64,000 nucleotides of DNA from Pseudomonas frederiksbergensis. GTDB taxonomy: Bacteria; Pseudomonadota; Gammaproteobacteria; Pseudomonadales; Pseudomonadaceae. Below the pieces are notes generated by a model that saw nothing but the letters and a program-made list of their open reading frames with translations, was not told the DNA's origin and searched no databases. The stretch covers positions 496,001 through 560,000 of the forward strand of contig NZ_JQGJ02000003.1 in NCBI RefSeq assembly GCF_000802155.2, given 5' to 3'. Positions 36,356-44,960 of the stretch are shown piece by piece (position 1 is the stretch's first letter; every line of letters begins with the position of its first letter). A program made the position numbers and the translations under genes.

Positions 36356-38287
36356 ATGCTATTCAACCAAGCCTCACGCCTGGCCAAGATCACCAGCCCA
36401 CTGGGTCCCGAGGTGCTATTGCTCAAGGACATGGGCGGCGGCGAAGAGTTGGGGCGGCTGTTCAACTATGAATTGCAGCTGCACTCGCTGGACAACGCCA
36501 TTGACCTCAACCAGGTACTCGGCAAGCCGATGTGCGTGAGCGTTCAGCTGGACGGCGGTGGCGAGCGACATTTTCATGGCATCGTGGCGCGCTTCAGCCA
36601 GAACGTCGACCAGGGCCAGTTCGCCAGTTACCAGGCCACGCTGCGGCCCTGGCTGTGGCTGCTGACGCGCACCTCTGATTGCCGGATTTTCCAGAACCTG
36701 ACCATCCCGCAGATCATCAAGCAGGTGTTCCGCGACCTGGGTTTTTCCGATTTCGAAGATGCTCTCAGCCGCCCGTATCGCGAGTGGGAATACTGCGTCC
36801 AGTATCGCGAGACCAGTTTCGATTTCGTCAGCCGCTTGATGGAGCAGGAAGGCATCTATTACTTCTTCCGTCACGAACAGGGTCGCCATGTGCTGGTGCT
36901 GGCCGACGCCTATGGCGCCCACACCACCGCGCCCGGCTACGGATCGGTGCCTTATTACCCGAAGAACGAGCAGCAGCGCGAACGGGACCACATCCACGAC
37001 TGGCACCTGGCGCAGGAAGTCCAGCCGGGTTCGCTGGAACTTAACGACTATGATTTCCAACGCCCCAGTGCGCGCATCGACGTGCGCTCGGCCATGCCCC
37101 GCCCACACACGGCGGGTGACTATCCGCTGTTCGACTACCCTGGCACCTACGTGCAAAGCGAAGACGGCGAACACTACGCCCGCACCCGCATCGAAGCCTT
37201 GCAGACCCTGCATGAACAAGTCGAGCTGGCAGGCAACGCCCGGGGCCTGGGTTCGGGGCATCTGTTCAGCCTCACCGGCTTCACGCGCCAGGACCAGAAC
37301 CGCGAATACCTGATTGTCGGCGCGCGCTATTACCTGTCCCAGGAAAGCGGCGAGAGCGGCGTCGGCGCGCCTTCGGCGCAATTCGAAAGCAGCCTGACCT
37401 GCATCGACGCCCAGCAGAGCTTTCGTCCGATGGCGATCACCCACCGGCCTATCGTCAAAGGTCCACAGACGGCGTTGGTGGTGGGTCCTAAAGGCGAGGA
37501 AATCTGGACCGACCAGTTCGGCCGGGTAAAGGTGCATTTCTATTGGGACCGTCACGACCAATCCAACGAAAACAGTTCGTGCTGGATTCGGGTGTCGCAA
37601 TCCTGGGCCGGCAAGAATTGGGGCTCGATGCAGATCCCGCGCATCGGCCAGGAAGTGATTGTCAGCTTCCTTGAAGGTGATCCCGATAGGCCGATCATCA
37701 CCGGTCGCGTGTACAACGCCGAACAGACCGTGCCCTACGATTTGCCCGAGAACGCTACCCAGAGCGGCATGAAAAGCCGTTCAAGCAAGGGCGGCACGCC
37801 GGCGAACTTCAACGAAATCCGCATGGAAGACAAAAAGGGCGCCGAGCAGTTATACATCCATGCCGAGCGCAACCAGGACATCGTGGTCGAGGTGGACGAG
37901 AGCCATTCGGTGGGCCATGACCGCAACAAAAGCATCGGCCACAACGAAACCGTGACCATCGGCAACAACCGCCTGCGCATTGTCAAGCAGGAAGACATCC
38001 TCTCGGTGGGCCAGCGCAAGACCGACAGCATCAGCCAGAGCTACGTCATCGAAGTGGGCGAGAACCTGCGTCTTGTATGCGGCGAGAGCATCCTGGAGCT
38101 CAACGCCAGCGGCCAGATCAACCTGACCGGCGTGCAGATCAGCTTCTATGCCAGCGGCGACGCCGAGTTCAACACCGGCGGCGTGCTGCACCTGAACAAT
38201 GGCGGCGGCCCCGGTGCCACGCCGGACGGCCAGGGCGTCAAGGCCAGTATCGACGCCAACATCAGCGCCGCGTTCCCCAAGGGCTAA
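36356..38287 (+). CDS. vgrG: VgrG (TssI), T6SS spike
   Basis: 643 residues: gp27-like N-terminal part (MLFNQASRLAKITSPLGP to about 370), gp5 OB-fold around WTDQFGRVKVHFYWDR, then a short beta-helix with repeats (IGHNETVTIGNNRLRIV) ending in GGGPGATPDGQGVK. There is no C-terminal effector extension. It should be sharpened by the PAAR domain of the Rhs protein encoded two genes downstream. A possible ribosome site GGGA lies 6 bases upstream. Confidence 0.96.
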   Translation: MLFNQASRLAKITSPLGPEVLLLKDMGGGEELGRLFNYELQLHSLDNAIDLNQVLGKPMCVSVQLDGGGERHFHGIVARFSQNVDQGQFASYQATLRPWLWLLTRTSDCRIFQNLTIPQIIKQVFRDLGFSDFEDALSRPYREWEYCVQYRETSFDFVSRLMEQEGIYYFFRHEQGRHVLVLADAYGAHTTAPGYGSVPYYPKNEQQRERDHIHDWHLAQEVQPGSLELNDYDFQRPSARIDVRSAMPRPHTAGDYPLFDYPGTYVQSEDGEHYARTRIEALQTLHEQVELAGNARGLGSGHLFSLTGFTRQDQNREYLIVGARYYLSQESGESGVGAPSAQFESSLTCIDAQQSFRPMAITHRPIVKGPQTALVVGPKGEEIWTDQFGRVKVHFYWDRHDQSNENSSCWIRVSQSWAGKNWGSMQIPRIGQEVIVSFLEGDPDRPIITGRVYNAEQTVPYDLPENATQSGMKSRSSKGGTPANFNEIRMEDKKGAEQLYIHAERNQDIVVEVDESHSVGHDRNKSIGHNETVTIGNNRLRIVKQEDILSVGQRKTDSISQSYVIEVGENLRLVCGESILELNASGQINLTGVQISFYASGDAEFNTGGVLHLNNGGGPGATPDGQGVKASIDANISAAFPKG

Positions 38288-38305
38288 TTTCGAGATTTAT
38301 GCGCC

Positions 38306-38740
38306 ATGACTTACCGCCTCAATGAATTCCAGCTCCAGCTGCCGCCAAGCGAGTTGCTGGACGCGACGATCAACATCCTCAAGTTCCCTGAGCTGGGCAC
38401 CTCCCTGATCGTCAGCCGCAGCCTGCTGGCCGAGGGCGAAACCCTGCAGAGCAACCTCGACGACCAGCTCAAGCGCCTGGACAAACAAGTCCAGGACCTG
38501 CGCTGCCAACCGGGCGCCACACTGCGGGTGGGCGCCAACCAGGAAGTCGAAGCCATCGAGCTGCGCAGCCAGTTCAACAAGGGCAACGAAAAAGTCTTCC
38601 AGTATCAACTGGCGCTGGTGTTGCCGGGCACGCGCAAGATGCTTGCCCTGAGTTACGTCAAAGCCGAGAAACTGGGCGATGCCGAAGCGGCGCATTGGGC
38701 GACGATCAAGGGCTCGCTGGTATTCGACGTCCCGGCTTGA
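38306..38740 (+). CDS. Eag/DcrB-like (DUF1795) effector-loading chaperone
   Basis: 144 residues with the DcrB/DUF1795 pattern (MTYRLNEFQLQLP, GTSLIVSRS, EAIELRSQFNKGNEKVFQYQLAL, MLALSYVKAEKLGD). In P. aeruginosa the equivalent gene (EagT6) sits between vgrG1 and tse6; Eag proteins bind the N-terminal membrane helices and prePAAR of PAAR effectors and deliver them to VgrG. Here it is 18 bases after vgrG and 12 bases before a prePAAR-PAAR-Rhs gene with such helices, so it should be that effector's chaperone. Confidence 0.88.
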   Translation: MTYRLNEFQLQLPPSELLDATINILKFPELGTSLIVSRSLLAEGETLQSNLDDQLKRLDKQVQDLRCQPGATLRVGANQEVEAIELRSQFNKGNEKVFQYQLALVLPGTRKMLALSYVKAEKLGDAEAAHWATIKGSLVFDVPA

Positions 38741-38752
38741 TGAGCACATTGC

Positions 38753-41700
38753 ATGTCTGATGCACTCTGGGCCGCCCGGCTAGGCGACGCGCTGAACCAC
38801 ACCTCGATGATGGCCGATATCCTCGGCGGAGTCCTGGAAGTGGCCGCGAACATTGCGATCACCGCGGTGGCGACGGCTGCCGTGGTGGCGGCCACGGGCA
38901 TTACCGTTGCCACCGGCGGCTTGGGTTGCTTCCTGCTCGGCGCGGTGGTGGGCGCCGTGGTCGGCCTGGCCATGAGCAAGACCGGGGCTGACAAGGGGTT
39001 GAGCAATATATGCGAGGGCATCGGCAATGCTCTTTTCCCGCCCACGGTGCAAGCCAACATCCTCACCGGCTCCACCAACACCCTGACCAACAACATCCCT
39101 GCCGCCCGCGCCGCCGGGGCGATCGAGTCCCATGTCGCGCCGGCCGGCACCGAACTTGAGGCACCCGAAGCCGAACCCAGCTACCTGGACATGGCCGAGA
39201 ATTTCTTCTCGCAAATGTGGCGTCCCACCGTCGCCGTGCCCGCGCCCGGTGCCGTGCCCAAGCCGCTGGACATGATCACCTGCATGAAGCATCCGCCGAT
39301 GCCGCCGCAATTCCTGGCAGAAGGCTCGGACAAAGTCACCATCAACGGCCAGCCCGCCGTGCGCAGTGGTGACCGCAGCACCTGCGATGCCACCGTGGTG
39401 TCCTCCGGGCTGATTTCACCCGACGTGACCATTGGCGGTGGCTCGGTGGTGGTGCGCGAGATCCGCAGCGGCAAGACCCCAGGCGTAGGCCTGGCGGTCA
39501 CGGCGTTGCTGATGCTCAAGGGCGGCAAAGGCAAATTCCTCAGCAACCTGCCGTGCATGCTGGTGGGCGGCGCGGCGTCGATGGCGGTCAGCAGCGCGAT
39601 GGGCGCAGCGGCCAATGCCGCCATGGGCTCGTCGAACCCGGTACACGCCGCCACCGGAGCCAAGGTCCTGGGCGATGTCGAGGAGATGGACTTCATCCTG
39701 CCCGGCATCCTGCCGATTGACTGGCAACGCTTCTACAACAGCCGTGACGAACGCCATGACGGGCTGTTTGGAGCGGGCTGGAGCGTGCCCTATGAGGTAC
39801 GCGTCGAGATCCTGCCTCATGCCGAGGGCGGCGAAACGCTGGTCTACACCGATGAACAGGGCCGGCGTATCGACATGGGGTCGATTCCCTTGGGCGGCGC
39901 TGTATTCAGTGCTGGAGAAGGCCTGAGCGTACGGCGGCATGCCAACGGCCAATTGCTGATCGAAAGCGCGGACGGGCTCTACCGGCTCTTCGAACCCGCA
40001 CCGGGCACTGCAACGTTGCTGCGCCTGGACCAACTCGGCGACCGCAACGACAACCGCATCCACCTGGACTACGACGACTCCGGACGCCTGGTACGACTGC
40101 GCGATACCTTCGACCTCACCGGCATCGCGCTGGCCTACGACGCTCGCTGGCCGCAGCGGGTCGAACGCATAGACCGGCTTTATGCCGATGAGCGCCGCGA
40201 AGTATTGATGCACTACGGCTACGACGCCCAAGGTGATCTCGCCTTGGTCCGTCAGTCCAACGGCCAGGTGAAGCGCCGCTACGCCTACGATGCCGGACGC
40301 AGGATGGTGGAACACCAACTGCCCACCGGACTTCGTTGTTTCTATGAATGGGGCCGGGTTGAAAACCTGGAGTGGCGGGTCGTGCGCCACTGGACGGACG
40401 CAGGCGACATCTACACGTTCGACTATGACTTGGCTGCCGGAACCACGCGCATCACCGACGGTTTGAATCGTATCAGCACCCGGCGCTGGGATGCCCGCTA
40501 TCAGATCACCGAAGCCACCGACGCGCTGGGCCGCACCTGGGCCTTCCAGTGGAACGACGAAAGCCAGCTACTGACAGCGACCGCCCCCAACGGCGGCCAG
40601 CATCAGTTCAGCTATGACGACGCCGGCAACCTCTGTGAAACCCGCGACCCACTGGGGCGCATCGAATCGACCGTGTGGCTCGAGCATTGGGCCCTGCCGC
40701 TGGCTGAAACCGACGCGGCAGGCAACACCTGGCAGTATCGCTATGATTCACGCGGCAACCGGATCCGTGAAACCGACCCGCTGGGCCACGTCACGCGCTA
40801 TCGTCACGACGCCCACGGCCAGGTGGTGGAAATCATCGACGCCGCCGGCAAACGCAAGACATTGCGCTGGACGCCCCTGGGCCAACTCAGTGAACACACC
40901 GATTGCTCCGGCTATACCACTCGCTTGAGTTATTGCGAGCGAGGTTTGTTGCTCAGCAGCACCGACGCGCTGGGAGAGCGGACGCTGTTCAGCTACGACG
41001 ATCAGGGAAGGCTACTGAGCAAGCAATTGCCGGACGGACGCATCGAGCAATATCAGCGCGATGCGAGCGGGCAAGTGATTGGCTACAGCGACCCGGCCGG
41101 GCACACCACCCGTTTCCAACATACCTTGAGCGGGCAGCTGCAGGTACGCACCGACGCCCACGGCCGCCGGGTGGAACTGAGCTACGACAACTACGGGCGG
41201 CTGCTGGCGCTGACCAACGAAAATGGCGAGAGCTACCGGTTTGCCTGGGACGCCGCCGATCGCCTGGCCGTCGAACACAGCCTGGACGGCAGCCTCAAGC
41301 GCTACGCCTACGATCCACTGGACAATGTGACCCGGGTGGAAGCCGTTGCGGTGCCCGGCAGCACCGACCTGGACCTGTCGCCGCAGGCTCCAGTCATCCA
41401 TGAACTGCAACGCGATGCAGTGGGACGCCTGACAGCGAAGGTCACCGAAGACGGACGCACCGAGTACAGCTACGACGCCCTCGACCAGGTCAACGCCGTC
41501 GCGTTCACCAGCAACACCGGTGAACAGCAGAAGATCGGCTTCGGTTACGACGCACTGGGGCAATTGATCGTCGAGCAGAGCTGGGCCGGGCGCCTCGAAC
41601 ATCGCTATGACGAATTGGGCAATCTGACCCAGACGTTGCTCCCCGACGGTCGCTGGCTGAACCGCCTGCACTACGGCAGCGGCCACCTGCACCAGATCAA

Positions 41701-43198
41701 CCTCGATGGCCAGGTCATCAGTGATTTTGAACGCGACCGCCTGCATCGCGAAGTGCTACGCACCCAAGGCCGCCTCAGCACCCGTAGCGAATATGACCGC
41801 AGCGGCCGCCTGCGGGCTCGCCAACGTCGGCAGCAGGATCAATCCACTTTGTTGCCAGCGATGGTGCGGTCACTGTTTGGCTTTGACGCCAGCGACCAAT
41901 TGGTCGAACGCTTCGACAGCCAACCCGATGGCGCCCATCGCCACTTGCTGCACTACGACGCCACGGGTCGCATTCTTGCTAGCCAGGACAACCTCCAGGG
42001 CCAGCGCGAAGGCTTCGCTTACGATCCGTCCGCCAACTTGCTTGACGGGCTGTCGTCCGGCACGGGTCGAGTCGCACATAACCGCTTGCTGACCTACCAG
42101 GACAAGCGCTACCGCTACGACGGTTTCGGTCGCATGGTCGAAAAGCGCGGTGCCCGGCGCGGCGTCCAGCGTTTTCGCTACGACGCCGAACAGCGCCTGG
42201 TGGAGGTTCGCAACGATAACGGCTCGGTCGTGAAGATGACCTATGACCCGTTGGGTCGACGTATCGAAAAAGCCCACTACGACCGCCACGGCACCTTGCT
42301 CGGCCGAACCCGTTTCACCTGGGATGCGCTGCAACTGTTGCAGGAGCACAGCGACGGCCAGACCAGCCTCTACATCTACGCCGACGACAGCCACGAACCC
42401 CTGGCGCGAGTCGACGGCCTGGGCGAGCAACAGAAAGTCCGTTATTACCACAACGACTTCAATGGCCTGCCCGAACAGCTTTGCGAAGCCGACGGCCATA
42501 CACTCTGGCGCGCCCGCTACCATGTATGGGGGAGCACGGCCGAAGAGCTTCGCGAACCGTATTACATCGAAGAACAGAACCTGCGTTTCCAGGGCCAATA
42601 CCTGGACCGTGAAACCGGGCTGCACTACAACACACTGCGCTACTACGACCCGGACATCGGGCGCTTCACCACACCGGACCCCATCGGCCTGGCCGGTGGG
42701 CTGAATCTCTACCAGTACGCGCCGAATCCGGTGAGCTGGATCGACCCCTCAGGGTTGATGAAATGCTCCACGCCGCCCAAGGGTCGCAAGGTCAACCGAA
42801 CGGTCTATCGCTTTGAAGAGCCTGGACGGATCAGCACGACTTGGACGGCACACAAGTGGAACGTTGCCGCCCGGCACCGCTATACCGCCCCTGGACTGGG
42901 CGGTGTCTATGGCGCCAACTCGCGCAAGACCGCCATGGGCGAGGTGAATCACTGGGGCGTGGACCTGTCCACGCGGGTGCTGGTTAGCAAAAAAGTGCAA
43001 CTCAATAACGTCCTGGACCTGACCCGGGCCGATGTGCGCAAGCAATTGGGCGTATCGCTCAAAAGCATCACCGGCAACAAATACACCCAGACTCATCAGA
43101 TCGGCGCCTGGGCCAAGGCCAACGGCTATGATGGGATCCTGGCGCCGTCGGCCCGAAACCCGACAGGCAGCAACTTGATCTCCTTCGAAGGTTTTTAG
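38753..43198 (+). CDS. PAAR-Rhs T6SS effector with RES-like C-terminal toxin
   Basis: 1481 residues. In order: prePAAR motif (AARLGDALNH); a hydrophobic helix pair (about 30-80); PAAR (about 175-262); a second hydrophobic region (about 245-293); NPVHAATGAK with P296-V297, resembling N-terminal cleavage sites of Rhs effectors; the YD-repeat shell; and the core end DPIGL...DPSGL, where self-cleavage is expected after Leu1335. The last 146 residues (from base 42758) resemble RES domains: RHRYTAPGLGGVYGANSRK, AMGEV, NNVLDLT, YTQTHQIGAWA and GYDGILAPSARN. RES toxins degrade NAD+. Candidate key residues, counted within the tip, are Arg39 or Arg41, Tyr51, Glu62 and Ser131. The toxin call is from pattern only. 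Confidence 0.85.
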   Translation: MSDALWAARLGDALNHTSMMADILGGVLEVAANIAITAVATAAVVAATGITVATGGLGCFLLGAVVGAVVGLAMSKTGADKGLSNICEGIGNALFPPTVQANILTGSTNTLTNNIPAARAAGAIESHVAPAGTELEAPEAEPSYLDMAENFFSQMWRPTVAVPAPGAVPKPLDMITCMKHPPMPPQFLAEGSDKVTINGQPAVRSGDRSTCDATVVSSGLISPDVTIGGGSVVVREIRSGKTPGVGLAVTALLMLKGGKGKFLSNLPCMLVGGAASMAVSSAMGAAANAAMGSSNPVHAATGAKVLGDVEEMDFILPGILPIDWQRFYNSRDERHDGLFGAGWSVPYEVRVEILPHAEGGETLVYTDEQGRRIDMGSIPLGGAVFSAGEGLSVRRHANGQLLIESADGLYRLFEPAPGTATLLRLDQLGDRNDNRIHLDYDDSGRLVRLRDTFDLTGIALAYDARWPQRVERIDRLYADERREVLMHYGYDAQGDLALVRQSNGQVKRRYAYDAGRRMVEHQLPTGLRCFYEWGRVENLEWRVVRHWTDAGDIYTFDYDLAAGTTRITDGLNRISTRRWDARYQITEATDALGRTWAFQWNDESQLLTATAPNGGQHQFSYDDAGNLCETRDPLGRIESTVWLEHWALPLAETDAAGNTWQYRYDSRGNRIRETDPLGHVTRYRHDAHGQVVEIIDAAGKRKTLRWTPLGQLSEHTDCSGYTTRLSYCERGLLLSSTDALGERTLFSYDDQGRLLSKQLPDGRIEQYQRDASGQVIGYSDPAGHTTRFQHTLSGQLQVRTDAHGRRVELSYDNYGRLLALTNENGESYRFAWDAADRLAVEHSLDGSLKRYAYDPLDNVTRVEAVAVPGSTDLDLSPQAPVIHELQRDAVGRLTAKVTEDGRTEYSYDALDQVNAVAFTSNTGEQQKIGFGYDALGQLIVEQSWAGRLEHRYDELGNLTQTLLPDGRWLNRLHYGSGHLHQINLDGQVISDFERDRLHREVLRTQGRLSTRSEYDRSGRLRARQRRQQDQSTLLPAMVRSLFGFDASDQLVERFDSQPDGAHRHLLHYDATGRILASQDNLQGQREGFAYDPSANLLDGLSSGTGRVAHNRLLTYQDKRYRYDGFGRMVEKRGARRGVQRFRYDAEQRLVEVRNDNGSVVKMTYDPLGRRIEKAHYDRHGTLLGRTRFTWDALQLLQEHSDGQTSLYIYADDSHEPLARVDGLGEQQKVRYYHNDFNGLPEQLCEADGHTLWRARYHVWGSTAEELREPYYIEEQNLRFQGQYLDRETGLHYNTLRYYDPDIGRFTTPDPIGLAGGLNLYQYAPNPVSWIDPSGLMKCSTPPKGRKVNRTVYRFEEPGRISTTWTAHKWNVAARHRYTAPGLGGVYGANSRKTAMGEVNHWGVDLSTRVLVSKKVQLNNVLDLTRADVRKQLGVSLKSITGNKYTQTHQIGAWAKANGYDGILAPSARNPTGSNLISFEGF

Positions 43199-43199
43199 T

Positions 43200-43478
43200 A
43201 TGGGCTTGGAAGACGAATACGTCGGTGATGCCGGTTGGCAAAGCTTCGTGCAAGTGTACGAAGAGGATTACCTCAACGATGACGCCCGAGCCCTGGCCAA
43301 GGCCATGGATGACCATCTGGACATGGCCGTTGTGCTCTGCGGAAAAATGGGACGCGAGAGAGCGCTGCAGTGGCTGGAACGGTCCGTGCCTGCCCTGGGC
43401 GACAAACGCCCGGCCGATTGCCTCAAGTCGCCGAAACTGATCAAGCGCCTGAGAATGGCGCTGATGAGCATGCCGTAG
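43200..43478 (+). CDS. Putative immunity protein resembling MbcA/ParS/Xre antitoxin domain (DUF2384)
   Basis: 92 residues, starting 1 base after the rhs stop codon with GAAGG 8 bases upstream. The C-terminal half (ERALQWLERSVPALGD, then KRPADCLKSP and RLRMALMSMP) follows the toxin-binding DUF2384 plan of antitoxins that partner RES toxins: W-L, P-x-L-G, P-x-x-x-L, then a final helix. The N-terminal half is acidic (LEDEYVGDAG, YEEDYLNDDAR) and too short for the Xre DNA-binding domain those antitoxins carry. No signal peptide, as expected against a cytoplasmic NAD+-degrading toxin. It occupies the place of tsi6 in P. aeruginosa. Immunity is inferred from position. Confidence 0.65.
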   Translation: MGLEDEYVGDAGWQSFVQVYEEDYLNDDARALAKAMDDHLDMAVVLCGKMGRERALQWLERSVPALGDKRPADCLKSPKLIKRLRMALMSMP

Positions 43479-43749
43479 TCGAGCGGTAGGAGAACTCGGC
43501 GGAAGCCCCTGAAAGGCACGTTTTCCTACAGAAATATCGCATCAACCGATTGCGGTTGCTGCACAACCGAGCGGGAGCAAGCTCCCTCGCCACGGGTTTT
43601 CGGGTGAATCCGAGGGTGTGTTTATTCGCTGTCCCTTAGCTTTCCACCAAGCCACACATCCTTGCGCCTTTGCCTACAACTACGCCAGAATCCGCCGGCT
43701 TGTGCGCCTTGCTCCCGGGTTCTATCGTTTGCCTGCCACTGCTCATCAG
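43479..43749. other. Intergenic stretch between immunity gene and leader copy 2
   Basis: No gene is apparent. A partial REP-like sequence (GAGCGGGAGCAAGCTCCCTCGCC, with self-complementary GGGAGCAAGCTCCC) lies near 43570-43592. The part from about 43620 is likely the promoter and 5' end of the transcript carrying leader copy 2. No clear -35/-10 pair could be fixed. Confidence 0.4.
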
Positions 43750-43925
43750 TGGTCGGGTTTAGTAGCCCGAGGTTTTCCCGCAAGATGCATGAGTCCTCAA
43801 CTCAGGCAGGTATCTCAATTCCTGTCCTTGATGGTGACTGTGCGCAGGGCGCTTCGGCGCGCCGGCAATGCTGGAATCCCCGGTCTACTAACCTGCGTAC
43901 AGCCGCCACCCTTCTTTTAGTAGGG
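43750..43925 (+). ncRNA. Candidate structured leader RNA, copy 2
   Basis: Same architecture as 6660-6835. Hairpin CGGG-tttagtag-CCCG (43754-43769); hairpin TGAGT-cctca-ACTCA (43790-43804); closing helix GTGCGCAGG (43840-43848) with CCTGCGTAC (43892-43900); inside it GCGC-ttcg-GCGC (43849-43860) and CCGG-caatg-CTGG (43862-43874). The first loop's TTAGTAG (43759-43765) is complementary to CTACTAA (43885-43891), which can also pair with TTAGTAG at 43917-43923. Sequence shared with copy 1 is mainly TGTGCG, CCGGTC, CGTACAG and GCCACC. The DUF6124-type gene starts 35 bases downstream. Confidence 0.65.
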
Positions 43926-43959
43926 ACAGGGTCGCGGCCTAATTTGAGGATTCCAGCTT

Positions 43960-44322
43960 ATGTTCAAGATAACGCCAAACCCTCCAGAAGCAGACCCCAA
44001 CTCTCCTTATCTGGACGGCCTCAACGCCAAGCAACTCGAAGAAGCCACTACCCGCGCACTGGACTTTTATCTGAAGCCCAAACCAACAAGACCTAAAGAA
44101 ACCATAAAGCCCGGCCAGCTATTCACCGTAGTAAAAGACCTCGACAACGAATGCCTGTTGGCCAACCTCAGCGAAACCCTGGCCTCAGCCGATGCGATGG
44201 TCAATGAACTGGCGTTCGATATGGAAGGCTCCAACCGTCACGTGCTGCTTGGGATCCAGCAATTGATCGAGCTGGGTTCGTTGCTGGCGAATCGCGTGTT
44301 GGATAACGTCGATCCCCGATAG
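43960..44322 (+). CDS. DUF6124/DUF3077-type small protein, copy 2
   Basis: 120 residues beginning MFKITPNPPEADPNSPYLDG, with TTGAGG about 11 bases upstream of the ATG. It shares with the copy at 6869 the PNPP start, an LEEATTRALDFYLKPKP block and a C-terminal helical half (ECLLANLSETLASADAMVNELAFDMEGSNRH). Function unknown. The family is common and multicopy in Pseudomonas. Both copies here lie just outside the T6SS, point the same way, and have the structured leader in front. Confidence 0.8.
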   Translation: MFKITPNPPEADPNSPYLDGLNAKQLEEATTRALDFYLKPKPTRPKETIKPGQLFTVVKDLDNECLLANLSETLASADAMVNELAFDMEGSNRHVLLGIQQLIELGSLLANRVLDNVDPR

Positions 44323-44328
44323 CCGCCG

Positions 44329-44384
44329 CACCGCAAGCGCCTGTGGCGAGCGGATTTATCCCCTCGCCACAGGGGCTTGCGGTG
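44329..44384. repeat. Long REP-type palindrome after DUF6124-type gene copy 2
   Basis: A 22-base arm (44329-44350, containing GCGCCTGTGGCGAG) and its inverted partner (44363-44384, CTCGCCACAGGGGC...) match except for one base, with a 12-base loop. It begins 6 bases after the stop codon and can act as a terminator-like hairpin or mRNA stabiliser. Confidence 0.7.
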
Positions 44385-44415
44385 GATTAACAGATGGTTG
44401 CTATCTAACAGCCAC

Positions 44416-44454
44416 AAAAAAAGGCATACCGATCACCTTCGGTATGCCTTTTTT
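44416..44454. terminator. Bidirectional intrinsic terminator
   Basis: A-run plus GGCATACCGA (44416-44432) and TCGGTATGCC plus T6 (44439-44454) form a 10-bp stem extended by A-T pairs, with loop TCACCT. The T-run on both strands means it can stop the plus-strand DUF6124-type transcript and the minus-strand hupA transcript, which ends at 44494. Confidence 0.9.
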
Positions 44455-44493
44455 GTTGCCGCTTCCTTCCCTCGATCGAGGTACTCGCCGCAA

Positions 44494-44769
44494 TTATGGG
44501 TTGACGCTGTCCTTCAAGGATTTGCCCGGCTTGAACGCAACGGTGTTGCTGGCCTTGATTTTCACCGGCTCGCCGGTTTGCGGGTTCTTGCCAGTGCGGG
44601 CGCCGCGGTGGCGTTGCAGGAAGGTGCCGAAGCCCACCAGGGTCACGCTGTCCTTGCGGTGCAGGGCGCCGGTGATTTCTTCGAGGACGGCGTTGAGGAC
44701 GCGGTTGGCTTGTTCTTTGGTGAGGTCCGCTTTTTCCGCGATGGCGGCGGCGAGTTCTGGTTTACGCAT
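44494..44769 (-). CDS. hupA: HU-type histone-like DNA-binding protein
   Basis: 91 residues from the ATG at 44769, with GGGG about 8 bases upstream; an open frame continues 5' but is not HU-like. MRKPELAAAIAEKADLTKEQ and the DNA-arm signature GFGTFLQRHRGARTGKNPQT are characteristic of HU. It bends DNA and compacts the nucleoid. In P. aeruginosa the orthologue follows the recG/HDOD region directly, so the T6SS and both DUF6124-type modules sit within this interval here. Confidence 0.95.
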   Translation of the reverse strand: MRKPELAAAIAEKADLTKEQANRVLNAVLEEITGALHRKDSVTLVGFGTFLQRHRGARTGKNPQTGEPVKIKASNTVAFKPGKSLKDSVNP

Positions 44770-44960
44770 GAATGAAGCCCCTTTGACGGTTTTTTTGTTG
44801 TTATGTCCGTGCTGTTCTCTTCGGAACAACCCCTAAGGCGCCGCAGGCTCTACTCTGCGGCAGACGGGAGTGAGGATGGCACGGGGCCGCAACCGGCGCC
44901 AGTGGCCGGCGGGTGTTTGTGGCGTCAAAAGCAGGGTATTTACGACAGAACGACCGCCAT

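Noticed and set aside
42758-43198. Toxin tip as a separate gene starting at the ATG right after DPSGL
   Set aside because: No proper Shine-Dalgarno precedes 42758 and the frame is continuous with the Rhs shell; release by self-cleavage is the known mechanism. Internal initiation remains possible but unsupported.
44329-44384. Possible CRISPR-like repeat
   Set aside because: It is a single inverted repeat of the REP type, without repeated units and unique spacers. No cas genes are present.
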